Numbered from the stretch's first letter, positions 8,020 to 17,468 are shown. The stretch: 64,000 nt of DNA from Clavibacter michiganensis (GCF_016907085.1 NZ_JAFBBJ010000001.1:3162001-3226000), one strand, 5' to 3'. Notes: generated by a model not told the origin, from the sequence alone. A program made the numbers and translations.

Positions 8020-9075
8020 ATGACGACCGCGCCGCTGCCCGCCGACCTCCGCGACCTGTTCGAGGCCGGGCCCGGCTACCTCTCCGCCTGCACCATGGGC
8101 CTGCCCACGCGCGCGACGGTCGAGCGCCTGCGGGCCGACCTCACGACGTGGTCGGCCGGGGGATCCACCGCGCACGGCTACGGCGGCGTCGTCGAGGGCG
8201 TCCGCGCGTCGTACGCGTCGCTCGTGGGCGTCGACGTGGGATCCGTGGCCGTCGGCTCGCAGACCGCCTCCTTCGTGAGCGTGCTGGCCGCCGCCGTCCC
8301 CGCGGGCGCCGAGGTGCTGTGCGTGACGGGCGACTTCAGCTCGCTCACCTACCCGTTCGTCGTGGCGGAGGCGCGCGGCGTCGTGGTGCGGCACGTGCCG
8401 CTCGAGGAGCTCGCGGCAGAGATCGGCCCGCGCACGCACCTCGTCGCGTTCTCGCTCGTGCAGTCCGCCGACGGCCGGGTCGCCGACGTCGCCGCGATCC
8501 GCGAGGCCGCGCGGATCCACGACGCCTTCACGCTGTGCGACACCACGCAGGCGGCCGGCGCCATGCCGATCGACGCGAGCCTGTTCGACGCCACCGCCTG
8601 CCACGCGTACAAGTGGCTCTGCGCCCCGCGCGGCGCGGCGTTCCTCACGCTGTCCGACCGCTACCGCCGGACCCTCGTGCCCGTGCAGGCGAACTGGTAC
8701 GCGGGCGCGGACGTGTGGGCGTCCTGCTACGGACCCGCGATGGCGCTCGCCGAGGACGCGCGCGCGTTCGACGTGTCGCCCGCGTTCGGCGCGTGGGTGG
8801 GCGCGGCCCCGGCGATCGCGCTCTTCGCGCGCCTCGACCTCGACGCCGTGCACCGGCGGAACGTCGAGCTCGGCGACCTCGTGAGCACGGGCCTCGGCAT
8901 CGAGCCGCGCGGGCAGGCGATCGTCACGTGGCCGGACGCGGACGGCACCGACCTCTCCGCGCTCGGGGCCGCGGGGATCGTCGCGTCGGGACGGGCGGGC
9001 CGCGCGCGCATCGCCTTCCACCTGTGGAACGACGAGGACGACGTGGAGCGCGTCGTCCGCGCGCTGCGGCGCTGA
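8020..9075 (+). CDS. Aminotransferase class V-fold PLP enzyme
   Basis: 351 residues of the fold-type I class V group (cysteine desulfurase, kynureninase and isopenicillin-epimerase relatives). The PLP lysine is in CHAYKWLCAPRG, preceded by the cofactor Asp in TLCDTTQAAGAMPID, and the N-terminal YLSACTMGLPTRATVERL matches the substrate-binding start of the family. No cysteine-desulfurase loop with a catalytic Cys is evident, so desulfurase activity is not supported. Substrate unknown. The divergent LysR gene probably controls it. Confidence 0.88.
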   Translation: MTTAPLPADLRDLFEAGPGYLSACTMGLPTRATVERLRADLTTWSAGGSTAHGYGGVVEGVRASYASLVGVDVGSVAVGSQTASFVSVLAAAVPAGAEVLCVTGDFSSLTYPFVVAEARGVVVRHVPLEELAAEIGPRTHLVAFSLVQSADGRVADVAAIREAARIHDAFTLCDTTQAAGAMPIDASLFDATACHAYKWLCAPRGAAFLTLSDRYRRTLVPVQANWYAGADVWASCYGPAMALAEDARAFDVSPAFGAWVGAAPAIALFARLDLDAVHRRNVELGDLVSTGLGIEPRGQAIVTWPDADGTDLSALGAAGIVASGRAGRARIAFHLWNDEDDVERVVRALRR

Positions 9076-9205
9076 GGAGCGGACGCACGGCGATTCCCTG
9101 GGCTGGGAATAAGCCGGGCGCAGGCCCGTTGGACCTCGAGGCGGTGCACGCGCACGCCCTCCCTCCTGCGGCGCCCCGCGCCCCCTCTCCTCGAAGGAAC
9201 GCTCC
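9076..9205. promoter_or_regulatory. Upstream region of the exporter gene with an inverted repeat
   Basis: Contains ATTCCC-N6-GGGAAT at 9093-9110, about 95 bases before the exporter start. It could be an operator or a weak terminator of the preceding gene. No matching regulator can be assigned. Confidence 0.35.
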
Positions 9206-10441
9206 GTGTCGTCTGCCGCCATCCACCCCGGTGACGCGCTCTCCCGCCGGGAGCGCATCGTCTACATCATCGTGCTGGGCGCCCTCGTCGGCCTCGGCCC
9301 GTTCACGATCGACCTCTACCTGCCCGCCTTCCCGGTGATCAAGGAGCAGTTCGGCGTCTCGGACGCGGCCGTCCAGCTGACCCTCACGGGCACGACCGTC
9401 GGGTTCGCGCTCGGCCAGCTCGTGGTCGGGCCGTGGAGCGACCGGGTGGGCCGGCGCCTGCCGCTGATCGTCGCCACGAGCCTGCACATCCTCGCGTCGC
9501 TCGGCGCCGCGCTCGCCCCCGACGTCACGGTGCTGCTCGTCTTCCGCATCCTCCAGGGCGCGGGTGCCGCGGGCGGCGCGGTCGTCGCGATGGCCATGGT
9601 GCGCGACCTGTTCGGTGGCCGCCCGCTCGTGCGCATGCTCTCGCGGCTCGCCCTCGTGACCGGGCTCGCGCCGATCCTCGCGCCCGTCATCGGCTCGCAG
9701 CTGCTGCGCTTCGTCGACTGGCGCGGCGTGTTCTACGCGCTCACCGCCTACGCGATCCTCGTCGTGATCGCCGTGACCTTCTTCATCGTCGAGACGCTGC
9801 CCAAGGACGCCGTGCGCATCGAGGAGAAGGGGACGCTCCTCCGCCGCTACCGCTCGGTGCTCGGCGACCGCGTGTTCGTCGGCGTCGCCCTCATCGGCGG
9901 CATGCAGTTCGCCGGGCTCTTCTCCTACCTCTCCAGCTCGTCGTTCCTGTTCCAGGACGTGTACGGGTTCGACGCCCAGCAGTTCGGGATCCTGTTCGGC
10001 ATCAACTCGCTGGGGGTCGTGATCGGCAACCAGATCGCGGCGCGGCTCACGAAGGTCATCGGGCCGCAGTGGATCCTCGCGGGCGTCGTCACGGTGCAGT
10101 TCCTGGCGTCGGCGACGATCGTCGTGCTCGGCACGTTCACCGACGCGGGGCTGCTCGGCACCCTGATCCCGCTGTTCTTCTTCATCCTCGCGTGCGGCTT
10201 CGGCTTCCCCTGCGTGCAGGTGCTCGGCCTCGTGAACCACGGGCACGAGGCGGGCACCGCGGCGTCCCTGCTGGGTGCCGTGAACTTCGGCCTCGCGGGC
10301 GCGATCTCGCCCATCGTCGGCGTGATCGGCATCACCTCGGGCGTGCCGATGGCCGCCGTCATGGGCGCGTGCGCGGTCGTCTCGATCCTCTCGATGTGGC
10401 TCATCGTCCAGCCGCGGACGGTGCCGGCGCTCACCAACTGA
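9206..10441 (+). CDS. Bcr/CflA family multidrug efflux MFS transporter
   Basis: 411 residues with 12 predicted membrane helices. The N-terminal GLGPFTIDLYLPAFP segment is diagnostic of the Bcr/CflA branch, and the loop 2-3 motif GPWSDRVGRR is the MFS motif A. The family expels drugs such as bicyclomycin, chloramphenicol or sulfonamides; the actual substrate is unknown. A GTG start at 9206 follows a GAAGGA ribosome site at 9193-9198. Confidence 0.93.
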   Translation: MSSAAIHPGDALSRRERIVYIIVLGALVGLGPFTIDLYLPAFPVIKEQFGVSDAAVQLTLTGTTVGFALGQLVVGPWSDRVGRRLPLIVATSLHILASLGAALAPDVTVLLVFRILQGAGAAGGAVVAMAMVRDLFGGRPLVRMLSRLALVTGLAPILAPVIGSQLLRFVDWRGVFYALTAYAILVVIAVTFFIVETLPKDAVRIEEKGTLLRRYRSVLGDRVFVGVALIGGMQFAGLFSYLSSSSFLFQDVYGFDAQQFGILFGINSLGVVIGNQIAARLTKVIGPQWILAGVVTVQFLASATIVVLGTFTDAGLLGTLIPLFFFILACGFGFPCVQVLGLVNHGHEAGTAASLLGAVNFGLAGAISPIVGVIGITSGVPMAAVMGACAVVSILSMWLIVQPRTVPALTN

Positions 10442-10469
10442 CGGCCGTCGACCGGCCGGGAGCGCTGGG

Positions 10470-10475
10470 TAGGGT
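10470..10475 (+). promoter_or_regulatory. -10 element TAGGGT, leaderless start
   Basis: TAGGGT, then 6 nt, then the ATG at 10482. The spacing would put the first transcribed base at or next to the start codon. Confidence 0.45.
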
Positions 10476-10481
10476 GAGGCC

Positions 10482-11561
10482 ATGAGCCCCGCCCGCGACC
10501 CGGCCCGCCTCCGGGGCGTGGACGCCGCCCGGGGCCTCGCGGTCCTCGGGATGATGGCCGCGCACGTCGCGGTGCCGCGCACGCTCGAGCTCGACGAGCC
10601 GGCGACCTGGCTCGCCATCACGGACGGCCGCTCCTCCATCCTCTTCGCGACGCTCGCGGGCCTGTCCATCGCCCTCATGTCGGGGCGCGAGCGGCCGGTG
10701 GACGGGAGCGACCTCGCGCGGGCGCGGCTCCGGATCCTCGTGCGCGCCGCGTGCCTGTTCCTCCTCGGCGGGCTGCTGGCGTCGCTGCAGACGTACGTCG
10801 CCGTGATCCTCGAGGTCTACGCCGTGCTGTTCGTCGCCCTGCTGCCGCTGCTGCGCTGGCGGGCGTCGCGGCTGCTGGCGCTCGCCGCGGTCGCCGCCGT
10901 CGCGCTGCCGGTGGCCACGACCGCGCTCGCCATCCACTTCGACGGCGCGCTCATGCGACCGGATCCGTTCGTGGTGCTCGTCGTCACCGGCCACTACCCG
11001 GCGCTCACGTGGGTGGTGTTCGCGATCGCGGGCCTCGGGATCGGCCGGCTCGCGCTCGGCTCCGCGCGCGTGCAGCTGCTGCTCGTGACGGTGGGCGCCG
11101 GGCTCGCCGTGCTCGCGTACGGCGGATCGGCCCTCGTGGAGGCGGCCGTGCCCGCGCCGCCGCCCGGCTGGGAGTTCATCCTCTCGACCACGCCGCACGA
11201 GGGGTCGCCGTTCGAGGTCGTGGGATCCGGCGGCTTCGCCATCGCCGTGATCGGCCTGTGCCTGCGCATCGCCGCGCTGCTCCCGGCCGTGCTCGTGCCG
11301 CTCGAGGCGGTGGGGCAGCTCGCGCTCACGGTGTACGCCGTCCACATCGTGGTGATCGACCTCGTCGCGCCGGAGGGCGAGCTCATCGCGGACGACGGCG
11401 CGTACCTGGCGTTCGTCGTCGTGACGGTCGCGCTCTGCCTGCTCTGGACGAGGGTCATCGGGCGCGGGCCGCTCGAGCGCGCTCTGGGGGCGGTCGCGGG
11501 GCGCGCGTCGGACCTCGCGCCGCGGGGATCCGGGGAGCGCATGCCGGAGCGCGCCAGCTAG
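10482..11561 (+). CDS. DUF418/DUF1624-type membrane protein, acyltransferase-like
   Basis: 359 residues, about ten membrane helices. The start RLRGVDAARGLAVLGMMAAHV is the conserved opening of the heparan-alpha-glucosaminide N-acetyltransferase-like/DUF1624 group, and the C-terminal half resembles DUF418 (GQLALTVYAVHIVV). Such proteins are thought to transfer acyl groups across the membrane, but the substrate is not known. The stop at 11561 overlaps by 4 bases the stop end of the convergent kinase gene, so the two share no terminator. Confidence 0.82.
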   Translation: MSPARDPARLRGVDAARGLAVLGMMAAHVAVPRTLELDEPATWLAITDGRSSILFATLAGLSIALMSGRERPVDGSDLARARLRILVRAACLFLLGGLLASLQTYVAVILEVYAVLFVALLPLLRWRASRLLALAAVAAVALPVATTALAIHFDGALMRPDPFVVLVVTGHYPALTWVVFAIAGLGIGRLALGSARVQLLLVTVGAGLAVLAYGGSALVEAAVPAPPPGWEFILSTTPHEGSPFEVVGSGGFAIAVIGLCLRIAALLPAVLVPLEAVGQLALTVYAVHIVVIDLVAPEGELIADDGAYLAFVVVTVALCLLWTRVIGRGPLERALGAVAGRASDLAPRGSGERMPERAS

Positions 11562-12451
11562 AGGGGGCGTCCGAGGCCGGGGCGGGCGTCGCGCGCGGAG
11601 GCGCCGAGCCGGCCGAGGGCCGCGAACCGGGGCCGGCTCGCGGCGTCGTCCGCGTCCCACGCGGCGGACAGCGCGCACCACGCCTCGGTCCAGGCGAGCA
11701 CGGCGTCGAGGTCGGCGCCCGTCACCTCGGCGACCACGCGCGCGCGGCGGTCCAGGCGTCCCGGTCGCAGCGCGATCGCGGGGGTCGGGTTCGCGAGGAC
11801 GTTCGCCGTGTCGAAGCCGGGGTCGCCCACGAGGGCCTTCGGGTCGATGGCGAGCCAGTCGTCGTCGTCGCTGTCGCTGCTGCCGCCGCCGCCGCCGAAG
11901 CGCAGGACGTTGCCGTGGTGGACGTCGCCGTGCAGCACCGCGGTCGGCCCGGATCCGGCGAGCAGCTCGCGGGCGACCGCCGCACCGCGGTCCAGGGACC
12001 GGGGGAGCGGCCGCTCGGGTGCGACCAGCTCGCGGAACCAGTCGGCCAGGGGCACGGCGTCGGACTCGACCCGCGGATCCAGCGGGACGCGATGCAGCCG
12101 GGCGGCGGCGCGGGCGAGGATCCGCGTGGCCCGGTCGTCGCGCGCGTCCGCGTCCGGCCCGTCGGCCGACGCCTCCCGCACGAGGATCCCCGGGTCGTCC
12201 GCGCGCGCCATGAGCACGGTGCCGTCGGCGTCCGACGCGAGCACGGGCGCGGCTCCGCGGCCGGCCCACGCGGCCATCAGGCGTCCGCCGCGGCGCTCCT
12301 CCTCCACGAGCGGCACCTTGAGCATCAGGCGCGCGCCGTCGCGGCGGACCGGGGCGATCACGCTGCTGGCCGTGCGGACGGACGGGCCGTCCGGATCCAG
12401 CCGCCAGCGCTCGAGCAGGGGCTCGAGCATCGGCAGGACCGCGTCCGTCAC
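11558..12451 (-). CDS. APH(6)/hydroxyurea kinase-like phosphotransferase
   Basis: 297 residues from a GTG at 12451 whose codon overlaps the stop of the PH-like gene (GTGA), implying coupled translation. The kinase core has the ATP-lysine in LMLKVPLVEEE, the catalytic loop VLHGDVHHGNVL, and the metal motif WLAIDPKALVGDPGFDTANVL, as in streptomycin 6-phosphotransferases and related kinases. A serine/aspartate-rich insertion (GGGGSSDSDDDD) between the catalytic loop and metal motif is unusual. It may phosphorylate an aminoglycoside or a metabolite; resistance is not proven by sequence. Confidence 0.87.
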   Translation of the reverse strand: MTDAVLPMLEPLLERWRLDPDGPSVRTASSVIAPVRRDGARLMLKVPLVEEERRGGRLMAAWAGRGAAPVLASDADGTVLMARADDPGILVREASADGPDADARDDRATRILARAAARLHRVPLDPRVESDAVPLADWFRELVAPERPLPRSLDRGAAVARELLAGSGPTAVLHGDVHHGNVLRFGGGGGSSDSDDDDWLAIDPKALVGDPGFDTANVLANPTPAIALRPGRLDRRARVVAEVTGADLDAVLAWTEAWCALSAAWDADDAASRPRFAALGRLGASARDARPGLGRPL

Positions 12452-13098
12452 AGCCGGATCGACACGGGCACGCCCGTGAGCGCCATGATCCCGACGACCG
12501 CGCCGATCACGGCCACGCCCAGGAGCACGAGCGCCCCGGCCAGCGCGAGCCGCGACCGCTCGTACCAGGGCAGGATCCCGCGACGTGCCCCGCGCAGCTC
12601 CGCCATCGTGAGCACCTTGGCCTGCTCCGTGAGCGGCAGGTCGAGGTCGGCCGCCATCGAGCGCATGGTCCAGAGGTCGTACACGTGGCCGCTGAGGCGG
12701 AGGAGGAGCCGGCCGTCGACGTCCATGACGAACAGGCGCGGCTGCGTGTCGAGCGTGAGGCCCTGGTAGACGTGCACCACCAGGAGGTCGTGGACGGTGC
12801 TGCCGCGGACACGCGTGCGGCGTCCGAGGAAGCGGGACTCGACGTCGCCCGTGGTGTGCGAGATGCGCACGTAGGAGGTGAGGTAGAGGCCGGCCAGCAG
12901 GGCGCCGAGCAGCACGACCACGGCGACGCCGAGGAGCACGGCCGCCGCGTTGCCGGTGGGGACGGCGAGCACGAGGAGCGCCGCGCCCAGGGGCACGACG
13001 AGCGCGAGCGCGGCCAGGCCGAGCTGCCGGAGGAGCGCCGCACGGGGGCGGAGGAGCGTGCTCGCGCCGTCGTCGGGTGCGTCGCCGTCGTGCTGCAC
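12448..13098 (-). CDS. Membrane protein with PH-like (bPH2) domain
   Basis: 216 residues. Two membrane helices near residues 28-70, a soluble middle (SYVRISHTTGDVESRFLGRRTRV) resembling bacterial PH domains, and one C-terminal helix. A GTG start follows GGAGG. The kinase gene downstream begins in the stop codon. Function unknown. Confidence 0.75.
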   Translation of the reverse strand: MQHDGDAPDDGASTLLRPRAALLRQLGLAALALVVPLGAALLVLAVPTGNAAAVLLGVAVVVLLGALLAGLYLTSYVRISHTTGDVESRFLGRRTRVRGSTVHDLLVVHVYQGLTLDTQPRLFVMDVDGRLLLRLSGHVYDLWTMRSMAADLDLPLTEQAKVLTMAELRGARRGILPWYERSRLALAGALVLLGVAVIGAVVGIMALTGVPVSIRL

Positions 13099-13270
13099 GT
13101 CGCCTCCGGTCGTCCGACGCCGTCATCGCGTCTGCGGTCGCCAGGTGCGCCGCGCGCATCTCGGGACGGGCGGCACCCGCGGGTGCGGGCGGGACGACCG
13201 GTCCAGCCTAGGCGGGTGTCGACCCGGCGGGCAGGGGCGCTATGGGGGACATGGGGAGCCGGCCGGGGTA
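13099..13270. other. G+C-rich intergenic region, no gene seen
   Basis: Lies upstream of the PH-like gene. No clear -10 element or operator is visible. Confidence 0.3.
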
Positions 13271-13312
13271 CACGAGAGCCCCGAGGGACCTGGGTCCTTC
13301 GGGGCTCTCGTG
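13271..13312. terminator. Terminator of tRNA-Ser
   Basis: An 18-bp stem with one mismatch (13271-13288 with 13295-13312) and a 6-nt loop, directly after the 3' end of the minus-strand tRNA. Confidence 0.75.
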
Positions 13313-13316
13313 TGAC

Positions 13317-13404
13317 TGGCGGAGGATAGGGGATTCGAACCCCTGAGGGCTTTCACCCAACACGCTTTCCAAGCGTGCGCCATAGGCCACTAGGCGAATC
13401 CTCC
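13317..13404 (-). tRNA. tRNA-Ser (anticodon GGA)
   Basis: 88 nt including an encoded CCA. The acceptor stem GGAGGAT pairs with ATCCTCC, the T arm is GGGGTTCGAATCCCC-like (here CAGGGTTCGAATCCC), and the long variable arm typical of serine tRNAs is present. The anticodon loop CTTGGAAAG gives GGA, reading UCC/UCU. A terminator follows immediately. Confidence 0.95.
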
Positions 13405-13449
13405 ATGACGCGTGCCGCGGCGTCAGGAACGCGGCGGCACCCGTCGATA

Positions 13450-16236
13450 CTACCTGCCCGCGACGAGGCTCGATGCACCCGGGGTGTCGAGCAGCCCCGC
13501 GAGGGCCCGACGGGAGGGCGCGCCGAGCTTCGCGCGCGCCTGGTAGAGGTGCGACTCGACCGTGCGGACGGAGAGGAACAGGCGCCCGGCGATCTCCCGG
13601 TTGCTCAGCCCCTGGGCCGCGAGCACGCCGATCTCGAGCTCCCGGCGCGTCAGCATGCTCACGTCGAGGACGGGCGTGACCGTGGCCTGCTCCGCTGCGG
13701 GTGCACCGCGGTCGATGCGGGCCTGGATGCGCGTGAGCGCCGCCCGCGCCTCGGTGAGCGCGGGTCCGGGCTCGGTGCCCGCGAGCATCCGGAGGAGGTC
13801 CTCGCACGCGGTGCGCGCCTGCTGGTGCAGGCCGGACTCCTCGAGCGTGCGGACGCCCTGCGCGACGAGCGCGGCGTCGCCCGTGCGGGATCCCTCCACC
13901 ACCTCGGCCATGCCGTGCAGCGCCGGGACGTCGGTGCGCTCGCGGACCAGGCGCGCGCCCGGGACGAGCCGGGCGTCCGTGGATCCGAGCATCCACGCCC
14001 GGAAGAGCATGCCCGCCCGGAGCGCGTGCGCGTCGCCGCTGAGGTCGCCCGCGTCGAGGAGGAGCGTCGCCGCCTCCTCCGGCCGGCCGCGGGACGCGAG
14101 GATCTCCACGCGCACGCCCTCCGCGAGCATGCGCTGGTACGGGTAGCGCGGGTCGGCGCGGTGCGCGATCTCCGTCGCGATGCGCTCGGCCTCCTCCGTG
14201 CGCCCGCGGAGCGCGAGCACGCGGGCGCGCTGCATGCCGATCCAGAGCCGCCACGTGCCGATGTCCGGGCCGATGAGGCGGTCGTCGGCGATGCTCAGCT
14301 CGGCCTCCGCGCGGTCGAGCCGGCCGAGGTCGAGGGCGACGCCGCCCGTGATGGCCCCGAGGACCGGGATGAACCACTGCGCGTCCTGCGCGATCGCCGA
14401 CTCCACCCACGCGTCGAGCTCGCGCTCGAGGTCGGGCAGGTCGAGGCGGCAGAGGCGGCGGCTGAAGGCGCTCGCCGAGAGCAGCTCGAGCCGCGCCTCC
14501 TCCAGGAGGATGTCGTCGTAGGTGCCGCGGCGGTCGGCGCGGCGGGCGACGAGCCCGAGCCCCTCGTCGATGGCGTCGCCGAGCTCCGCGCCGCGACCCA
14601 AGTGGCCGAGCGCGAGGACGACGGCGCGCTGCGCCCGGAGCTGCACGAGCGGGCTGGTCGTGAGGTCGGCGGCCTCCCGGGCGGCGGTGAGGGCTGACTC
14701 CCACCGCATCAGCCCGAGCGACATGTTGGCGCCGATGACGGCCGCCTGCGCGCGCTCGTCCTGGTCCGCGTCCGCTCCGTGCGCGACCCCGTCGAGCAGC
14801 CGTCGGACGCGGTCCGTGCCCGGCATCGCGGCGTGCGTCGAGAGGACGCGCCAGTGCAGCGTCTCGACGCGCTCGGCCGGGGTGAGGGCGGCGGTGTCCA
14901 GCGCCTCCAGCGCCTCCATGGCCCGTGCCGGGTTGCCGAGGACGGTGAGGGCGCGCCCCCGCTCGCAGGCCGCGTACGCGGACACGCCGCCCTGCCCGGC
15001 GATCTCCGCGAACGCGAGCGCGTCGTGCGTCATGCCGACGTCGTTGGCCAGCCGCGCGGCGACGAGGTGCACGGCGGCGAGGGTGTCCGCGCCGAAGCGC
15101 TCGACGGCGTCGCGGCGGCCGTCGTCGGTGAGCGTGCGCGCGATCAGCAGGCTCTCCTTGGGATTGAGCGGCACGCCGTGGGCGGCCTCCTGGAGGAGCG
15201 ACCCGACGACGCGGCGGGTGAGGCCGTCGACGGCGTCCGGGTCGGTGCGGGCGAGGGCGGCCTCGGCCTCCAGCAGGTCGGCGCGGAGGATCCGGTCGCC
15301 GTGGCCCTGCACGCGGGCGAGGCCGCGCGCGCCGAGCACCCGCAGGATCGTCTCGCCGAAGAGGCGGGCGGCGCGCTGGTAGGGGACGCCGTCGAGCTGG
15401 GCGAGGAGCACGAGCGTGCTCCGCTCGTCGTCGTCGAGCATCGACACGCGCGAGGAGACCAGCTCGAGGATCCGGGCGCGCGGCGCGTGCGGGCTCGGGA
15501 ACGCGTACCCCGTGACGGTCCGCTCCGTGCCGTCCGACTCGAGCGCCTCGAAGGTCAGCTCGCGGACGAGGAACGGGCGGCCGCCGCTGCGCCGCTGGAT
15601 CTGCACGCGCGTCGCCTGGTCGAGCGCCACCTGGCCCGCGATCGAGTCGATCATCGCGTCGACCTCGGCCGCGTCCAGCGGGGAGAGGTCGAGCCGTTCG
15701 GCGTAGCCGTTCCGCCAGAGGCCGAGGATCTCGTGGGCGGCCTGCGCCGTGCGCACGGCCTGGTCGCCGCCGGTGTCGAGGTCCCGGGCGCGGAGGTGGC
15801 GGGCGTCGCCGCCCGTGTCGTCGACGGTCACGAGCAGCGTGCAGCGCTCGCTCGCCCGCGCGTCGGCGAGGGCGACGCGCAGGTCGGGTGCCATGAGGTG
15901 CCCGTCGTCGATGACCACGACGGGTCGCGCGGCGGGGAGCGGGCGCGCGGTGCGGATCCCGGGGACCGGGTCGATGACGCGGCGGAGGACGTCCGCGAGG
16001 TCGGGCGTGGAGGCGTGGGCGCGGATCACGGTGAGGCCGTTGCGCGTGAGCGCGTCGGCAACGCGACCCGCCACGTGGCTGCGACCCGAGCCGACGCTGC
16101 CGGTGACCACGGCGCTCGTGCCGGCCGCGAGCCAGCGCTCGAGCGTCTCGAGGTCGCGGGCGCGGCTGCCCCGGCCGGGAGCCGTGCTCTCGATGCGCGT
16201 GCTCGACCGGATGTAGGTGTGCGTCATCTGCTTCAT
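13450..16236 (-). CDS. Large LuxR-family (LAL-type) regulator with a degenerate Walker A motif
   Basis: 928 residues: N-terminal AAA/NTPase-like domain, a long TPR-like helical middle, and a C-terminal LuxR helix-turn-helix ([38 protein letters not shown], about residues 865-905). The nucleotide loop reads G46-S-V-G-S-G-R52-S, so the usual lysine is replaced by arginine; the Walker B-like VVVIDD is intact. Weak or absent ATP hydrolysis is possible. A GGGGGT site precedes the ATG at 16236. The next gene downstream is tRNA-Ser. Targets are unknown; GGCGCACC copies upstream may be binding sites. Confidence 0.88.
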   Translation of the reverse strand: MKQMTHTYIRSSTRIESTAPGRGSRARDLETLERWLAAGTSAVVTGSVGSGRSHVAGRVADALTRNGLTVIRAHASTPDLADVLRRVIDPVPGIRTARPLPAARPVVVIDDGHLMAPDLRVALADARASERCTLLVTVDDTGGDARHLRARDLDTGGDQAVRTAQAAHEILGLWRNGYAERLDLSPLDAAEVDAMIDSIAGQVALDQATRVQIQRRSGGRPFLVRELTFEALESDGTERTVTGYAFPSPHAPRARILELVSSRVSMLDDDERSTLVLLAQLDGVPYQRAARLFGETILRVLGARGLARVQGHGDRILRADLLEAEAALARTDPDAVDGLTRRVVGSLLQEAAHGVPLNPKESLLIARTLTDDGRRDAVERFGADTLAAVHLVAARLANDVGMTHDALAFAEIAGQGGVSAYAACERGRALTVLGNPARAMEALEALDTAALTPAERVETLHWRVLSTHAAMPGTDRVRRLLDGVAHGADADQDERAQAAVIGANMSLGLMRWESALTAAREAADLTTSPLVQLRAQRAVVLALGHLGRGAELGDAIDEGLGLVARRADRRGTYDDILLEEARLELLSASAFSRRLCRLDLPDLERELDAWVESAIAQDAQWFIPVLGAITGGVALDLGRLDRAEAELSIADDRLIGPDIGTWRLWIGMQRARVLALRGRTEEAERIATEIAHRADPRYPYQRMLAEGVRVEILASRGRPEEAATLLLDAGDLSGDAHALRAGMLFRAWMLGSTDARLVPGARLVRERTDVPALHGMAEVVEGSRTGDAALVAQGVRTLEESGLHQQARTACEDLLRMLAGTEPGPALTEARAALTRIQARIDRGAPAAEQATVTPVLDVSMLTRRELEIGVLAAQGLSNREIAGRLFLSVRTVESHLYQARAKLGAPSRRALAGLLDTPGASSLVAGR

Positions 16237-16564
16237 GTGACCCCCGTCGCGTCAAAGCGGTGGTCCGCGCCGCATCCCCCGAGGCTGCGCGGTCCGTGTG
16301 CATCCATCTTGCGCGGAATGCGGGGATCCGAGAAGGCGCACCGACGTTTACTGATCGGATGCGTCACGGAAATAAGTAGTCGGCACTGTGGGGGCGGCCC
16401 CCGGCCGCTCCTAGCGTGTTTCACATGTCCGGGCATGGGGATGCTCCGGACGGTGCGCCACGGCGCACCATGCGTGCGACGCACGGGAGGACGACGGCTT
16501 CGGGTGCCGTCGACCCGACGCGTCGCCCGCGGCACGACCCGGGTGCCTCAGCAGCTCCGGAAGC
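16237..16564. promoter_or_regulatory. Upstream region of the LAL regulator: repeated GGCGCACC and hairpins
   Basis: About 330 bases without a convincing gene. GGCGCACC or its complement occurs at 16335-16342, 16452-16459 and 16462-16469 (the last two form a tight inverted repeat). GTCCGG at 16427-16432 and CCGGAC at 16446-16451 form another. A TAGCGT -10-like element at 16412-16417 points right. Possible operators or an unannotated short RNA. Confidence 0.35.
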
Positions 16565-16603
16565 GGATGACGGTCCCCTCCGGGGAGGAGGGGACCGCCA
16601 TCC
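16565..16603. terminator. Terminator of the NAD(P)-binding gene
   Basis: A 17-bp stem (16565-16581 with 16587-16603, one mismatch), loop gggga. It lies downstream of the minus-strand gene ending at 16636. Confidence 0.75.
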
Positions 16604-16635
16604 GGATCGGTCGGCTCGCGCGCCGGGCGGCGCCG

Positions 16636-17289
16636 CTAGTAGCGCAGACCCGCGATGGCCTCGGCGACGGGCTCCTCGCCCGAGATCGCCTCGAACTGGA
16701 CGCGGACGCCCGTGCCGTCGATGAGCGCGGTCGCCACGATCTCGGCGACGTCGGCGCGGGGGATGGTGCCGCGGCCCGTGGACGTGCCCACCTGGATCCG
16801 GCCGGTGCCCGCGTCGTCGGTGAGGCCGCCGGGGCGCACGATGGTCCAGTCGATGTCGCGGGCGCGCAGGTCGGCGTCCGCCTCGGACTTGGCGCGCTGG
16901 TAGATCTCGTAGGTGTCGTCGCTGTCGGGGTCGAAGCCGTCGACGGCCATGGCGGAGATCATGACGTAGCGCGTGACGCCCGCCTTCTCGGCGGCGTCGG
17001 CGAGCAGGATGGCGCCGTCGCGGTCGATCGTGAGCTTGCGCTCGGGGCCCGAGTCCGGCCCGCCGCCGGCCGCGAAGACCACGGCGTCGGCGCCCTCGAG
17101 CGCCGCGGCGACCTGCGCGACGTCGCTCTCCTCCAGGTCGAGCACGAGCGCCTCCGCCCCGGCGTCGGCGAGGTCGGACGCGTGGTCCGGGTTGAGGACG
17201 ATGCCGACGGGCTGGTGGCCCTGGTCGGCGAGGCGTCGTTCGAGCAGTCGGGCGATCTGGCCGTGTCCTCCGGCGATGATGATGCGCAT
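16636..17289 (-). CDS. NAD(P)-binding atypical SDR (NmrA-like)
   Basis: 217 residues. The dinucleotide motif GGHGQIARLL opens the protein, followed by a Rossmann-type pattern with VVFAAGGG and the late strand YVMISAMAVDG. SDR-type Tyr and Lys occur in YEIYQRAKSEAD, and DWTIVRPGGLTDDAGTG matches atypical SDRs of the NmrA/YwnB kind. The substrate is unknown; these proteins often act as redox sensors or reductases. It is divergent from the SRP RNA. Confidence 0.85.
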   Translation of the reverse strand: MRIIIAGGHGQIARLLERRLADQGHQPVGIVLNPDHASDLADAGAEALVLDLEESDVAQVAAALEGADAVVFAAGGGPDSGPERKLTIDRDGAILLADAAEKAGVTRYVMISAMAVDGFDPDSDDTYEIYQRAKSEADADLRARDIDWTIVRPGGLTDDAGTGRIQVGTSTGRGTIPRADVAEIVATALIDGTGVRVQFEAISGEEPVAEAIAGLRY

Positions 17290-17365
17290 GCCGCCCACGC
17301 TACGCCCGGCGCGGTGACCGGCTCCTGGGCGCCGGCGGCCTGCCCGGCGGGGCTCCCGCGTCGGG

Positions 17366-17371
17366 TACACT
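17366..17371 (+). promoter_or_regulatory. -10 element TACACT of the SRP RNA
   Basis: Lies 6-7 bases before the predicted 5' end of the SRP RNA near 17378. No good -35 hexamer is seen. Confidence 0.5.
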
Positions 17372-17376
17372 CGGTG

Positions 17377-17468
17377 TCGGCTCCTCGCGTGGTGCCATCC
17401 AGGTGAACTCCCCCAGGGCGGAGACGCAGCAAGGGCAGCCGGGCTCTGGCAGGTGCGCGAGGGGTCTT
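17377..17468 (+). ncRNA. ffs: Small signal recognition particle RNA (4.5S type)
   Basis: The RNA of the signal recognition particle, which binds Ffh and targets membrane proteins. The conserved apical domain is unmistakable: CAGGGCGGAGACGCAGCAAG with its GGAGA-type tetraloop and the internal-loop bases, flanked by GGTGAACTCCCC and GGGCTCTGGC. The outer helix pairs GGCTCCTCGCG with CGCGAGGGGTC (with G-U pairs). The ends are approximate. A T-rich run at 17467-17476 probably terminates it, just before pta. Confidence 0.92.

Noticed and set aside
16416..16724. 102-codon plus-strand frame overlapping the terminator and the NAD(P)-binding gene
   Set aside because: Arg/Pro-rich, no ribosome site and overlaps a real gene on the other strand.
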